Program-made: the position numbers and the translations under genes | Assembly (NCBI GenBank): GCA_949775045.1 | Contig: OX459106.1 | Location: 246,001 to 310,000 of the forward strand | Length of the DNA: 64,000 nt | DNA from: Metridium senile | Lineage: Eukaryota > Cnidaria > Anthozoa > Actiniaria > Metridiidae | Direction: 5' to 3' | The notes under the pieces: generated by a model | The model's input: the letters and a program-made list of their open reading frames with translations, nothing else | What the model was told of the DNA's origin: nothing | The model's database searches: none | In this document: positions 14,801-22,879 of the stretch, one piece after another | How the letters are laid out: every line of letters begins with the position of its first letter | Position numbering within the stretch: position 1 is the stretch's first letter

Positions 14801-17800
14801 CACTGTACTCCGAAAATCCTAATGTTTACTATTAACCGCTGTGGAAATTTTGCCATGCATGTAGTAGTCTTGTTTCGAGTTCTTCATTGCTCAGTCCCAG
14901 CTGATCTCGCTTCGTAGCGCGCAAAGGATTGTTTGTCAAAACAAGCAGTTCCAAATTGGCGCCTCGAGACAGCAAAGATTTGGGTTACATTTAGGCATTT
15001 GCGTAAAATATTAAATATACTTAAATATTGTGTAAGTCATGTTGTATCGGCTATAAAATCACGGCTGCTCATAAAGATAAACATTGAATGCGCTATACAT
15101 CTAGTAGAAAGCAAATATGTTTGTTTGTATTTATAGTATGTAACGATGACAAGAGTTTCTGTAAGAACAATGGCCATTGTACCCTGGCTTCTTCTGGGGT
15201 CAAATCATGCATGTAAGTAATAATGGTTTTAGTTCAAATACAAAAGCGACTAATAGTAAAAACAACTACAATCTCGGCAAAAACAAAGTGAGACAACTGC
15301 TTTGAAAATAAGACATACGTCTTTTACCATGATGCGCGTGCTTTTTGTGCTTCAATTTGTTGTTAAAACCCCTACCTCCTCCATTTTTTACATGGAGGGG
15401 GAAAGGAGGATTATTACAAAAATGTTTAGGTAAATGTCAAAGATTACTTATGGTCGAGTGGTGAAAAAAATTACTTTGAACTGAAGAATATAGCTTTTGA
15501 TACAAATGCATTTCCAATGCTGTTCTACAGTGACATTATAGTGTTAAAATGCGGCGCTTATTCGAGTAAATACTAAATAAATTCTACATTTATTGTTCAG
15601 CTGTCCTCTAGATTACACTGGTCTAACCTGCCAACAAAAGGTTTCCTCGCCGTGTTCGGCAGGACAGTACCAGTGTCCAGAAAAAGGAGGGTGTGCCGGT
15701 AAAGACTATATCTGTTCCTCTTTCGAGACAAATGGCAAATGTGGATACAGCGATGAACGACTCAAAATGTTCTGCGGATGTAAGTATTAGAAAATAAAAC
15801 TAGCCTAAGTGCCTGGTTCTCGGGGATTGGGAGGTGGAAGCGAGTGGCGTCAGAAAAAAAGCCATTTTCAGCCTACAAGACGGGCAAATAGTATGCATGG
15901 ACGAGTCGTCTTATGACGGACAATAGTCCCCTTCATAGTTCCCTGCGCCATCTTGAAAGGAAGCTGGGTATTTACATCGAAGCGAGACGAACGCTGAGCT
16001 TGCAATGATAGAGACATGTGCATAACTGTTCCGCAAGGTCTTAAACGGTACGGTAACTACTTGGTATAGGCAGTCCCATAATGGTTATTATGAAAGGTAG
16101 AAAAATATAGAATCACATACTCACTTGACAAACTCTGTGTGCATATAGCAAACATCGGTGGAAAATTGCAGTCATTACAACAGATGACAAATATTTCTTA
16201 ACCCTATATAATATTTAATAACCATTATGTGACTGCCTACACCAAGTAGTTCAAAGTTCATCTCGTTTCGATGCAAGGCCTGGCTACCTTTCAAGATAGC
16301 GCACGGAACTGTGAAGGGGAGTATTCGTCTTGAAAGAAATAGCATTCAATTACTTTTAAAAGTTGCGGCTGTAAAAAACAACATTTCAACTAGAAATTTA
16401 CATTCATCTTGTTCGTAGTATATTGAGAAATAAGACTGCTATAGCCATTATCAATTTTAACGTCTTTGTCTTGTTACTGTTAGTCTGTTTCAATGCGTTT
16501 TGTAACAACCATGGAGACTGTAAAACGATCAACAAGACGAGAACATGCACGTAAGTAGAATATCGATCATCATCATCACAGTCATTATCATAATCATCAT
16601 CGTGATCATCACCATAATTATCATCAACATCATTAATATCACAATCATTATCATCAGCATCATTATCATCATCAACATCATCTTCATAATTATACTTATT
16701 GTAATCACCCTGAACATCATCATCATCATTATTATCATCATTATTATCACTATCAACATCACCATCATATTATTGTCACCATCAACATCACCATCATATT
16801 ATTGTCACCATCAACATCATCATCATATTATTGTCACCATCAACATCACCATCATATTATTGTCACCATCAACATCATCATTATTGTCACCATCAACATC
16901 ATCATCATATTATTGTCACCATCAACATCACCATCATATTATTGTCACCATCACCATCATCATCATATTATTGTCACCATCACCATCATCATCATCATTA
17001 TTGTCACCATCAACATCATCATCATATTATTGTCACCATCAACATCACCATCATATTATTGTCACCATCAACATCATCATTATTGTCACCATCAACATCA
17101 TCATCATATTATTGTCACCATCAACATCACCATCATATTATTGTCACCATCACCATCATCATCATATTATTGTCACCATCACCATCATCATCATCATTAT
17201 TGTCACCATCAACATCATCATCATCATTATTGTCACCATCAACATCATCATCATTATTGTCACCATCAACATCATCATCATTATTGTCAACATCACCATT
17301 ATCATCACCATTATTATGACCATAACATCATAATTATTATTATCATCATCATAAATGTTTTTTTCTCTACAGTTGTAATGCTGATTGGACCGGCCCTCAA
17401 TGTTCTAAGACAGCCAAAAAGTGTAAAGATCCTACCCCTATTCCATGTAGTGTTGGTAGAGGCTCGTGCGAGAACGTAACCAATGTATGCACAAATGGCG
17501 TCCAATGTGGTCTTACTGCTGCAGATAAAGCCAAATACTGTCCAGGTTTGTATATGTTCGTATATTTGTTCGTCTGTTTGTTTGTTTGTTCGTTTGTTTG
17601 TTCATCTGTTTGTTTGTTTGTTTGTTTGCTCGTCTGTGTCTTTGTTTGTTTGTTTGTTTGTTCGTCTGTGTTTGTTCGGTTTTTTTTTGCTTGTCAGTTG
17701 GTTTGTTTGTTTATTCGTTCGTTTGTTTGTTTGTTCGTCTGTTTGTTTGTATCTTTGTGTCTTGTTTGTTTGTTTGTGTGTCCGTTTGTTTGTCTATTCG

Positions 17801-20793
17801 TTTCTTTGTATGTTTGTATGTTAGTCCCTGCTTTTGTTTGTCTGTTGATGTCGTTTGCTTGTTCGTTCGTTCGTTTATATGTCTGCTTGTTTGTTTATGT
17901 AATATTTGCTGACTATACTTTCTATATTTAATGTACTTTAGCTGGTCCACCCAAATCGGGAAAATCCACTGGAGCAAAACAAAGAACAAGTAAGTACCTC
18001 TTCGAAAACATCTTGACACAAATTATAAACCAGAATGAATACATATAATAGCTGCCAATTGAGACGGATAGCTACTTAACAACACGTACAAAAGGAGAAA
18101 CCATAATATTCTAAATAGATACAATATGTACTTAGTCGTGTGACTATATACTTTACTGTATATTTAACAAATCTACGATAAATTCGTGTGGTATGTCCTC
18201 TTATTTACCAAGTTTGGCGTCATCGAATCGTCTAAATTGTTGTGGATCCATGTATGTTGTGGACATACCACGCGAAACTATCGTAAATTTGTTTTTTTAC
18301 CACATAAAAAATATTTTTACTGCTCGCGTTTTGCATGTGCGCGAAGAAAGCGAGAACAATTAGAGAGAAAATAGCAATCGTGGTATGTACTCTTATTTGC
18401 CACGGCTCTCGACCAATCAGAAAGCGAGAAAATTAAAGAGAATATAGCAACCGTGGTATGTACTCTTATTTGCCACGGCTCTCGACCAATCAGAAAGCGA
18501 GAAAATTATCAAATGTGGTAAAAATATATATGCAATGGTTTAGCAACTTGTTTTCAAACGGCATTGTGAGAAAAATTGCTGAAAAAGGGCACAGTATAAC
18601 AGCTTCTTAACTTGATGTATAGCAAATTGATTTGTGTTGTGTCGTTTCAGCTTTCATCGCCATCGGTGTAGCCGGAGGAATTCTACTGATCATCGTTGTT
18701 CTTATCGTGGCCTATCTAGTCACCAAAGGAAGAAGGTAAGAAAAATAACATCACAAAGGATATAGAAATAAATATACGAAATTTGAAATTCTGAGTCAAT
18801 GCAATCTTGTAAACAATGCCATTACCATATATGGTATTGTAGGTGAGAAGTAACAAAATACTTTGATTAGCGCGCAATATTTTTTTAACGGGTTGAGATT
18901 GCAACAGAACAATAGGCATATCTTTTATACGAAATAAATCTACGATCTTTAAAAATCTGAGTCCAGATGGATATTGATCGATCTTCCATTTTTTTTGTCA
19001 GCTGACGCACAACAAACGTAGTGTGTTATTACTTACTGACGTTTTGGACGCGGAGTAAATATTGTATAAAAGAGAGTTACTGACGTTTGAGACGTTTATA
19101 CGGCGTTGTCGAAGTAAAAATGATAACTTATACACCGTATAAAAGAGAGTATTACTTACTGGCGTTTTGGACATTAATCCTTCGTCGGAGTAAAAATGGT
19201 AACTTATACACCGTATAAAAGAGAGTGTTACTTACTGGCGTTTTGGACATTAATCCTTCGTCGGAGTAAAAATGGTAACTTATACACCGTATAAAAGAGA
19301 GTGTTACTTACTGACGTTTGGACGTTACGCATTTTTCAGAGTAAAAATGGTAACTTATAAGTGTTACTTACTTACGTTTAGGACGTTTTGACATTGACAA
19401 GTAGTGTAATATTCCTTTTTTTCAAATTTATAGAAAGAAGCTCCATCTGTTTAATGTATTCTACGATCCTACTAAAGCTGAACAATCCCAGATGAGGTAA
19501 AAATGATGATATTGATGATGATAATGATCATAACGTAATGATACCGACAAAGATAATGATAATAATGACTATAATGATGGTGATGATGAAGAAGATGGCG
19601 ATGATGATGATGATAATTATATTGTCTATGATGATGATAATGGCAATGACGAACGATAATGATGGTGATTATGATGAAGATGGTGATGATGATGATGATA
19701 ACTGTAATAATAATGGTGATGATGAAGATGGTGGTGGTGATACTAATGAAAATAACGATGGTGGTATTAATGGCAATGATGGTGATTATGATAGTATTAA
19801 TGAAGATGGTAATAGTGGTAATAATTGTAATGATTATGATTTTGGTGATACGACGTCAAAAGTGATAATGATGACGATAAATATTATGATGATGATGATG
19901 ATGAGAATACTTATACTGAACATCACCGTTGTATTGTTTATCTTCAGAAGCGGTAAAGGCCCTGGCGTGTCTGAAGGAGTTGGGAACCCTGTGTACGATA
20001 CATTCAACGAAGGACAACCCCTTGAAGAAGTAAGATATACCACACTAAAATACACACAAACCACTCTAAAATACACACAAACCACTCTAAAATACACACA
20101 ATCAACCGATATAATACCACAGGTTTTGTCTCAACTCCTTGTATAGTTTACATTGAGCGAAAATTAATGTTAAAAAAATACAAGCAATATAAAAAAAACA
20201 CATGTTTTTATCTTCTCTTCGACTTATGCACATACAACCAAGGCTAAAAATTCAATCATGATCTCGAATCTCTGTTCATTCACACTGTTTTTCATTTATT
20301 TTTAGTTTCAAATGAGCGATGTTGACACCAATATGTTTGTATCAGATGACGCCTTTGGAATGCCGGTAAGTGAAATTACAGATAAAGAGCACTGCATCAG
20401 TACTTATTATCAGTATTAGAGTACCCATTAGTTTTTTTAGTATATTATAAATAAAAGATCGCATGATCTTTTCATACAATTTGAAAGTTATCAAATTGGA
20501 TTCGCCTAAAAGGCCAGTCCAATTTTCAAGGAAGACCTTTAAAACATCACTCGTACCTATTAATTACGTATTGTACTCTAGATCATGCGATTGCTTATAC
20601 AAAACCCATCCACGTGACCCAAATAGTGTGTGTTGATTGGTTGTTGATATCATGAATTATTCGTGCGTTTGAAAGGTTAAGTTCTGATTGATGGATATTT
20701 TTACTTTGACAGACTGAAAAGGGCGGCGCAACCTCCATGGCAAATCCTCTCTACCAAGACCCATATCTAGAAGAAGACCTTACCAAATATTGA
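306..20793 (+). CDS. Large transmembrane MAM/LDLa/EGF receptor-like protein (5' incomplete)
   Basis: Twenty-nine exons, each bounded by AG/GT and with matching phases, join into 1785 codons plus stop TGA at 20791. Exons: 306-524, 692-1151, 1878-2054, 2574-2873, 3481-4200, 4605-4777, 5605-5728, 5935-6051, 6751-7131, 8003-8232, 8918-9119, 9572-9859, 10179-10354, 11272-11443, 11882-12124, 12847-12913, 13273-13445, 13763-13829, 14349-14503, 15137-15212, 15601-15779, 16484-16550, 17373-17545, 17942-17989, 18651-18735, 19434-19496, 19948-20029, 20306-20365, 20713-20793. The product is a type I membrane protein: adhesive or ligand-binding ectodomain, one membrane helix, tail with NPxY motifs. MAM plus LDLa combinations are known from animal surface and matrix proteins, including coral skeletal matrix proteins. 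The ligand is unknown. The first exon falls inside a MAM domain, so the signal peptide and start lie left of the window. Confidence 0.88.
573..661 (+). repeat. (TTCTC)n pentanucleotide microsatellite
   Basis: Almost pure CTTCT/CTCTT tract inside the intron, ending 30 bp before the acceptor at 690-691. It may serve as an extended polypyrimidine tract. Reading frames through it are artefacts. Confidence 0.9.
692..2054 (+). CDS. Exons 692-1151 and 1878-2054: LDLa + MAM
   Basis: Translation starts with an LDL-receptor class A repeat (six cysteines, ending [14 protein letters not shown], with the acidic calcium cage intact). A MAM domain follows, starting [11 protein letters not shown], with the central [16 protein letters not shown] core and ending in the second exon with [15 protein letters not shown] Pro/Thr linker closes the unit. 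The intron between them (1152-1877) is phase 1 and interrupts the MAM at its usual central position. Confidence 0.85.
1258..1495. repeat. Two direct copies of a ~125-bp repeat
   Basis: The block with TTTACGATGTGAGTGGGTAT occurs at about 1268 and again at about 1393, with few differences over roughly 90 bp. It lies in the MAM intron. Confidence 0.8.
1646..1852 (+). mobile_element. SINE with tRNA-Glu-like head, internally deleted
   Basis: Starts GGCATGGGTGGCCTAGCGGT, then lacks the anticodon and T-arm region present in the 48427 copy. It continues with the shared body (CCTATGCCACGAGGG, TTTTCTCCGGGTTATCCGGG) and tail ending GAGACGTTAAAAAGTGAT. Confidence 0.75.
2140..2530. repeat. GAT/AATGAT microsatellite and degraded repeat
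   Basis: About 2140-2300 is an AT-rich GAT/AAT trinucleotide tract. About 2365-2410 (GATTGTAAACTGCGTGGCAG) resembles the repeat at 11120 and 31890. No exon seen here. Confidence 0.6.
2574..4200 (+). CDS. Exons 2574-2873 and 3481-4200: LDLa + MAM, then start of next MAM
   Basis: The first exon carries an LDLa repeat ([12 protein letters not shown]) and the MAM start [10 protein letters not shown]. The second exon finishes that MAM ([10 protein letters not shown], then [13 protein letters not shown]), passes a Pro-rich linker ([11 protein letters not shown]) and opens a further MAM ([20 protein letters not shown]). This MAM lacks the usual CNFE cysteine position and has CASC instead. Confidence 0.85.
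2894..3084. mobile_element. Pogo/Tigger-like MITE with TA target duplication
   Basis: Imperfect terminal inverted repeats CAGTGGAACTCCG and GGGGTTCCACTG, flanked by TA on both sides. The interior repeats TTAATACGGCCAC-type sequence. About 187 bp, non-coding. Confidence 0.75.
3085..3350. repeat. Tandem copies of a SINE-tail-like motif
   Basis: The motif AAAGTGCGCTATAT and variants recurs about four times at roughly 65-80 bp spacing. It matches the 3' tail of the SINE at 6197-6590. Confidence 0.6.
4252..4340 (-). mobile_element. Fragment of tRNA-Glu-headed SINE (3' part)
   Basis: Degraded reverse copy: CACTACCTCTACATTAAAT and GCTCACATGTT correspond to the body of the 36433-36692 copy. Confidence 0.5.
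4605..5728 (+). CDS. Exons 4605-4777 and 5605-5728: end of MAM, linker, start of next MAM
   Basis: The first exon completes the MAM opened at about 3885 with GDIAVDDIQ and stops at phase 0. The next exon supplies the closing cysteine (VHNCNY), a cysteine-containing linker and the next MAM start GDCNFES. The 827-bp intron between them holds a long inverted repeat (4876-5263). Confidence 0.8.
4876..5263. mobile_element. Inverted-repeat (foldback) element, arms ~100 bp
   Basis: The left arm (AACAGGTCACGTGACC ... GAAAAGAGCACC) pairs with the right arm (GGTGCTCTTTTC ... GGTCACGTGACCTGTTG). A roughly 170-bp AT-rich loop separates them. It lies wholly within an intron. Confidence 0.8.
5935..7131 (+). 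CDS. Exons 5935-6051 and 6751-7131: MAM domain
   Basis: Continues the MAM begun at 5716 with GLCHWNS, a GTGPSADHT loop, the [11 protein letters not shown] core and the end [14 protein letters not shown] spacer then leads into the cysteine-rich module. Phase 1 at both ends. A tRNA-headed SINE sits in the intron between the two exons. Confidence 0.85.
6197..6590 (+). mobile_element. SINE with tRNA-Asn(GTT)-like head
   Basis: The head carries an A box TAGCTCAGTTGG, anticodon-loop CTGTTAACC and B box GGTTCAAACCCC, as in tRNA-Asn. The 5' acceptor strand does not pair with CCGGACC, so it is not a functional tRNA. The body matches the reverse copy at 10547-10923. The tail ends AAAGTGCGCTATATAAATGC. 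Confidence 0.85.
7325..7464. mobile_element. MITE with ATAAG target duplication
   Basis: Termini GGGCCGTTTAC and GTAAACGGCCC at 7330 and 7459 are flanked by ATAAG on both sides. Inverted GAGATAGGGTAAC/GTTACCTTATCTC continues inward. Confidence 0.8.
7482..7641. mobile_element. Inverted-repeat element
   Basis: GCTAACGCGTTGCT ... GACCCAATTCAAA pairs with TTTGAATTGGGCC ... AGCAACGCGTTAAC. Total 160 bp, non-coding. Confidence 0.75.
7843..7980 (+). repeat. ~138-bp dispersed repeat, copy 1
   Basis: Matches 18789-18928 in the same orientation across CAATGCCATTACCATATATG and GAACAATAGGCATATCTTT. Both copies are in introns of the same receptor gene. This copy ends about 22 bp before an acceptor. Confidence 0.8.
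8003..9680 (+). CDS. Exons 8003-8232, 8918-9119 and first part of 9572-9859: 18-cysteine module
   Basis: About 180 residues with 18 cysteines, between two MAM domains. Part 1 runs from [11 protein letters not shown] through repeated WWW motifs and NLRAP to [11 protein letters not shown]. Part 2 contains [10 protein letters not shown] and EPLCCGASC. Part 3 starts VFPGATRY and ends GGVMCC. This is not MAM, LDLa or EGF. From memory it resembles a cysteine-rich module with a GWHxCG ... EPxCCG ... GGVxCC pattern in predicted secreted proteins of some bacteria (for example myxobacteria) and aquatic invertebrates; I could not check this. The module is bounded by phase 1 introns on the left and merges into a Thr/Pro linker on the right. 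Confidence 0.75.
8233..8917. other. Intron without recognised gene; TTG/GGT microsatellite
   Basis: Contains a short TTC tract (8717-8735) and a TTG/GGT tract (8828-8872). Nothing else seen. Confidence 0.6.
9190..9530 (+). repeat. Pyrimidine-rich low-complexity intron
   Basis: C/T-rich with CCTT runs near 9380-9400. Open frames here reflect composition. Confidence 0.75.
9572..11443 (+). CDS. Exons 9572-9859 (second part), 10179-10354, 11272-11443: MAM domain
   Basis: After a Thr/Pro linker the MAM starts at about 9727 with [10 protein letters not shown]. The middle exon holds [11 protein letters not shown] and the last ends [13 protein letters not shown]. The intron 10355-11271 contains a reverse-oriented SINE and two copies of another repeat. 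Confidence 0.85.
10547..10923 (-). mobile_element. SINE with tRNA-Asn-like head, reverse copy
   Basis: Reverse complement of the 6197-6590 element. The head is at 10860-10923 with CTGAGCTAACCCGTTAAT (A box side), and the T-arm region is slightly shortened. The body is about 90 percent identical by eye. Lies in a MAM intron. Confidence 0.85.
10985..11228 (+). repeat. Two tandem copies of a ~120-bp repeat
   Basis: CATGATTGTAAGCCGTGTT at about 10999 and CATGATTGTAAGCCGCGTGG at about 11118, each ending in TATRTAAGCAYACATTACAT. A related copy is at 31797-31935. Confidence 0.75.
11492..11852 (+). repeat. (ATC)n microsatellite
   Basis: Imperfect ATC/ACC trinucleotide tract of about 360 bp in the intron before the LDLa pair. 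Frames through it are not coding. Confidence 0.9.
11882..12124 (+). CDS. Exon: two LDLa repeats
   Basis: One 243-nt, phase 1-1 exon encodes two LDL-receptor class A repeats in tandem. Both keep the calcium-cage pattern ([11 protein letters not shown] and [11 protein letters not shown]). This is the last pair of canonical LDLa repeats before the EGF-like region. Confidence 0.88.
12125..12846. other. Intron, no gene seen
   Basis: Low-complexity TGT/GTA-rich stretches around 12170-12240 and 12520-12790. No exon or clear transposon recognised. Confidence 0.55.
12847..17545 (+). CDS. Eight exons: four EGF + degenerate LDLa-like cassettes
   Basis: Four copies of a two-exon cassette. The exon pairs are 12847-12913/13273-13445, 13763-13829/14349-14503, 15137-15212/15601-15779 and 16484-16550/17373-17545. 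Each has phases 1-2-1. The first exon and the start of the second make an EGF domain (for example GFCLHGRC ... [10 protein letters not shown]). The rest is a six-cysteine LDLa-like repeat in which the acidic SDE triplet is replaced by [12 protein letters not shown] or similar, so calcium binding is probably lost. The regular exon plan indicates serial duplication of the cassette. Confidence 0.85.
13080..13260 (+). repeat. (ATC)n microsatellite
   Basis: ATC-rich tract ending shortly before the acceptor at 13271-13272. Confidence 0.8.
13469..13595. mobile_element. Small MITE with CACTAGCGACATAAG-type termini
   Basis: TTTTCACACCAGCATACATAAG pairs with CTTATGTCGCTAGTGTGAA. The terminal sequence resembles that of the element at 61019-61272. 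Confidence 0.6.
13835..14311. repeat. AAC/AAT microsatellite and inverted-repeat MITE
   Basis: 13835-13990 is an AAC/AAT tract. At 14189-14311, CAGTGACCACGAATAATAGT pairs with ATCATTCGTGGTCACTGAA around GTTCCAAGTCGAC. A related copy lies at 50295-50445. Confidence 0.7.
14504..15136. other. Intron with dispersed repeat at 14905-15007
   Basis: GCGCGCAAAGGATTGTTTGT ... TTTAGGCATTTGCGT also occurs at 40857-40960. The rest is unannotated AT-rich sequence. Confidence 0.6.
15896..16335. mobile_element. Inverted-repeat element ~440 bp
   Basis: The left end (AGTCCCCTTCATAGTTCC, GCGCCATCTTGAAAGG) is inverted at the right end (CCTTTCAAGATAGCGC, GGAACTGTGAAGGGGAGT). Inner arms include AACTACTTGGTATAGGCAGT. 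A shorter relative is at 31576-31768. Confidence 0.75.
16557..17365 (+). repeat. 29-bp minisatellite in an (ATC)n field
   Basis: The unit TATTATTGTCACCATCAACA plus TCACCATCA (29 bp) repeats from about 16765 to 17290, embedded in ATC-rich DNA. The period is not a multiple of three, so all three frames stay open by chance. Larger blocks are also duplicated. Confidence 0.9.
17546..17905 (+). repeat. (TTTG)n/(TTCG) tetranucleotide microsatellite
   Basis: TTTG, TTCG, TCTG tetramers over 360 bp fill the intron before the stalk exon. Confidence 0.9.
17942..20793 (+). CDS. Six exons: stalk, transmembrane helix, cytoplasmic tail
   Basis: Exon 17942-17989 encodes a short basic Gly/Ser/Pro stalk. Exon 18651-18735 encodes a hydrophobic helix of about 23 residues ([20 protein letters not shown]) followed by the stop-transfer TKGRRKK. 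Exons 19434-19496, 19948-20029, 20306-20365 and 20713-20793 encode a tail of roughly 85 residues with GNPVYDTF and ANPLYQDPY. NPxY is the classical sorting/adaptor (PTB-domain) signal of LDL-receptor-type proteins. The protein ends DLTKY. Confidence 0.88.
18378..18510 (+). repeat. Tandem duplication, unit ~74 bp
   Basis: CGTGGTATGTACTCTTATTT ... CAGAAAGCGAGAAAATTA appears twice. A diverged third copy precedes it (18186-18260). Confidence 0.85.
18789..18928 (+). repeat. ~138-bp dispersed repeat, copy 2
   Basis: Same-strand copy of 7843-7980, with the shared core CCATATATGGTATTGTAGGT. Confidence 0.8.
19027..19400 (+). repeat. ~75-bp tandem repeat, about five units
   Basis: The unit contains GTTACTTACTGACGTTTTGG, CCTTCGTCGGAGTAAAAATG and CACCGTATAAAAGAGAG. 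The outer units are diverged or truncated. Confidence 0.85.
19503..19920 (+). repeat. (GAT)n microsatellite
   Basis: GAT/AAT/GGT trinucleotide tract in the tail intron, ending about 25 bp before the acceptor at 19946-19947. Confidence 0.9.
20039..20103 (+). repeat. Three 20-bp tandem units
   Basis: CCACTCTAAAATACACACAA repeated about three times just after a donor site. Confidence 0.85.
20410..20640. repeat. Dispersed repeat shared with 50124-50290
   Basis: Contains CGCCTAAAAGGCCAGTCCAA and AAAACATCACTCGTACCTAT. The relative at 50.1 kb has GAGCCTTTTAGGCAAGTCCA and AAAACATCACGAGTATCTAT. Confidence 0.6.
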
Positions 20794-20888
20794 TCACAAC
20801 AACAAACCCAGAAACCGTCTCCATAGAAACCGTGATGATTTTAAATAACAAAGAAAATAATTCATTAACTGATAAACTAAACACGATA

Positions 20889-21106
20889 GTTGCTATAGCA
20901 ACACCTTCTTCGATTACTCATTATTGCAACGACTTAAAAAAATTCTTTAAAAAAAAAACAATTTTAGTTATTGTGGTTACTATAGGAACAGATACAAATC
21001 ACCATAGAAACCATGCGTGGTTCCGACAACAAAACATTAAGGTGGTTACTATAGTAACTTTGCATTGTATATCCATAGCAACATTCTAATAGGTAACCTT
21101 AGCAAC
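20889..21106 (+). promoter_or_regulatory. Cluster of RFX X-box-like palindromes
   Basis: Just past the receptor stop codon: GTTGCTATAGCAAC (20889-20902, perfect palindrome), GGTTACTATAGGAAC (20975-20989), GTTACTATAGTAAC (21045-21058, perfect palindrome), and half-like CCATAGCAAC and GGTAACCTTAGCAAC. They match the X-box consensus of RFX factors in form. It may be 3' UTR sequence or a decayed repeat. Confidence 0.35.
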
Positions 21107-21433
21107 GTAAGTGTATAGTAAAGAAAATTAGTAATTTGATTGGCTATCGATTAACCAATAGCAATATGCTTTCAACAAAGTGGTGTTTTTACTGCCGCAT
21201 CTCGATTTAGTTAGAGAAAAGCTTTTTACAATTTTTATAATATTCTCCATTATAAATTACTTACCTTTAAGCCTATATTTTCTTTTACTTTTTTAATAGC
21301 AAAGCTCGAATAACGGACTTCTTTTTTTATCTCAGCAAACAAACTACTTGTATAAGTATTGTTAAGTTTTTCCAATAAAAATATATTAATCAAACATATC
21401 TCCTTGTTGTATTTGCTAGTAACATATCCCATG

Positions 21434-22877
21434 CTGAAAGCTCAAAAATGACCAAAAATGACAATTTTAGATGGACTATAGCCAATGCAAAGCTCACAAA
21501 TGATGATTTTTTGATGTACTATTTAAGCAATAGAAGCCAGTTCCTATGACTCTACCGGTGAAATAGAGCACGCGGGATGTTGGGAGAAACACGAGAAAAG
21601 TTATAAAATCACGAGCTGAAAGCGAGTGATTTTATAACTTTTTCGAGTGTTTCTAACAACATCCCAAGTGCTCTATTTCACTGGTAGAGTCATAGGAACT
21701 GGCTTCTATTGCTTTTATAATATAGCAATGCTGGTTTTCCGTAAAAACGTAGTTTTATTTGCTGATTAAAATTGTAATTCTCAAAACTAACACCAGTGCC
21801 CAATGAACCAATCACAATCAGTGTACTATTGAGCAATGACCAAGGTGCTGTTCACTTTCTTCCCGGGTCTTTTTGCTAGCTAAAAAGAAGGAATTTCATT
21901 TATAAAACCGTTAAAACATAGCTTTGGTTGACTTCTGTGGCTAAAAACAAAAACCTTTAGCTGAACTCTTGCATGAGACTGACATATATACAGCAATTCA
22001 AGCGAATTTGAGTGGTGAAAGCCGTGCCGACTGACCGCAATTTATCACACTGAGAAAAAAACAGTTTGAACAAGACAAGCTTGCTGTGTACAACGTTTTG
22101 AAGTTAAAAAGAACAAAGACCACATCTACAAGATTACTTAGGCTGCTGAAAGTATGTATTTATTTACTTTTAATCAAACGTTTGCAGGTTTATAAGGTTT
22201 ATAAGTTTCTGTTTTCATTTTGACGAGACAATTGAAAGATAATTGTAAATCTGCCTTTTTGTTCACATTGCTTGTTTTCAAACATGGTTTATTTATAAGA
22301 ATAAAAAACTTGAAAGCACATTTATAATTCTGTAATTGATTGTGTGTTTGTTTGTTTTTATAAAACAAAATATAATATTTTGCCGTCGATAAATTCAACG
22401 AATAGTAGAACATGCAAGTTATTTGTTCAAGATTAATCGAGTTCAATTGCAAAAAAATCTCACTTATTCACTATGAAATTATCTTCATATGTCAAGGATA
22501 AAATGAAGTAAAAATTATTGCCACTTTGAAACGCTGTTTTCCTTTTGTTTTTGTTTGTTTTGATCAAATTCAACTTTTGACTTCCAACTTTACAGTTTGT
22601 CTAAAGGCGGCGTATTTTCAAAGCCATGTCTCTGATTTTTGTCGCCTTTGAATTGCATTTCATTGCACCGTAGGCTTCAGGGTTTAGGTTACCAAAAAGT
22701 TCACAAGATGGAAAGTCTTTTTACATTTTAATAACCGTTTTTAGTAGATGTAGTAGCTTATAACAGAACAACTCTTATTAAAATTGTGAGCTGTCAATCA
22801 AAAACCATGTCTCTACCGGTGAAATAGAGCATAGCTTTTTTGAGTGAATCAACCAATCAGAGCTTACGTACTATCTA
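21434..22877. mobile_element. Insertion within the satellite, with 186-bp near-perfect palindrome
   Basis: Satellite-type sequence at 21434-21526 is followed by the palindrome 21527-21712: GCAATAGAAGCCAGTTCCTA pairs with TAGGAACTGGCTTCTATTGC, with a loop of about 20 bp. About 1.1 kb of unique DNA follows, then a partial copy of the palindrome core (CTACCGGTGAAATAGAGCAT, 22811) just before the satellite resumes. Confidence 0.6.
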
Positions 22878-22879
22878 AG

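Noticed and set aside
16545..17479. Long overlapping frames rich in His/Ser/Tyr/Ile on the plus strand
   Set aside because: They are translations of the (ATC)n and 29-bp minisatellite in three frames.
17483..18019. Cys/Val/Phe-rich frames
   Set aside because: TTTG/TTCG tetranucleotide tract.
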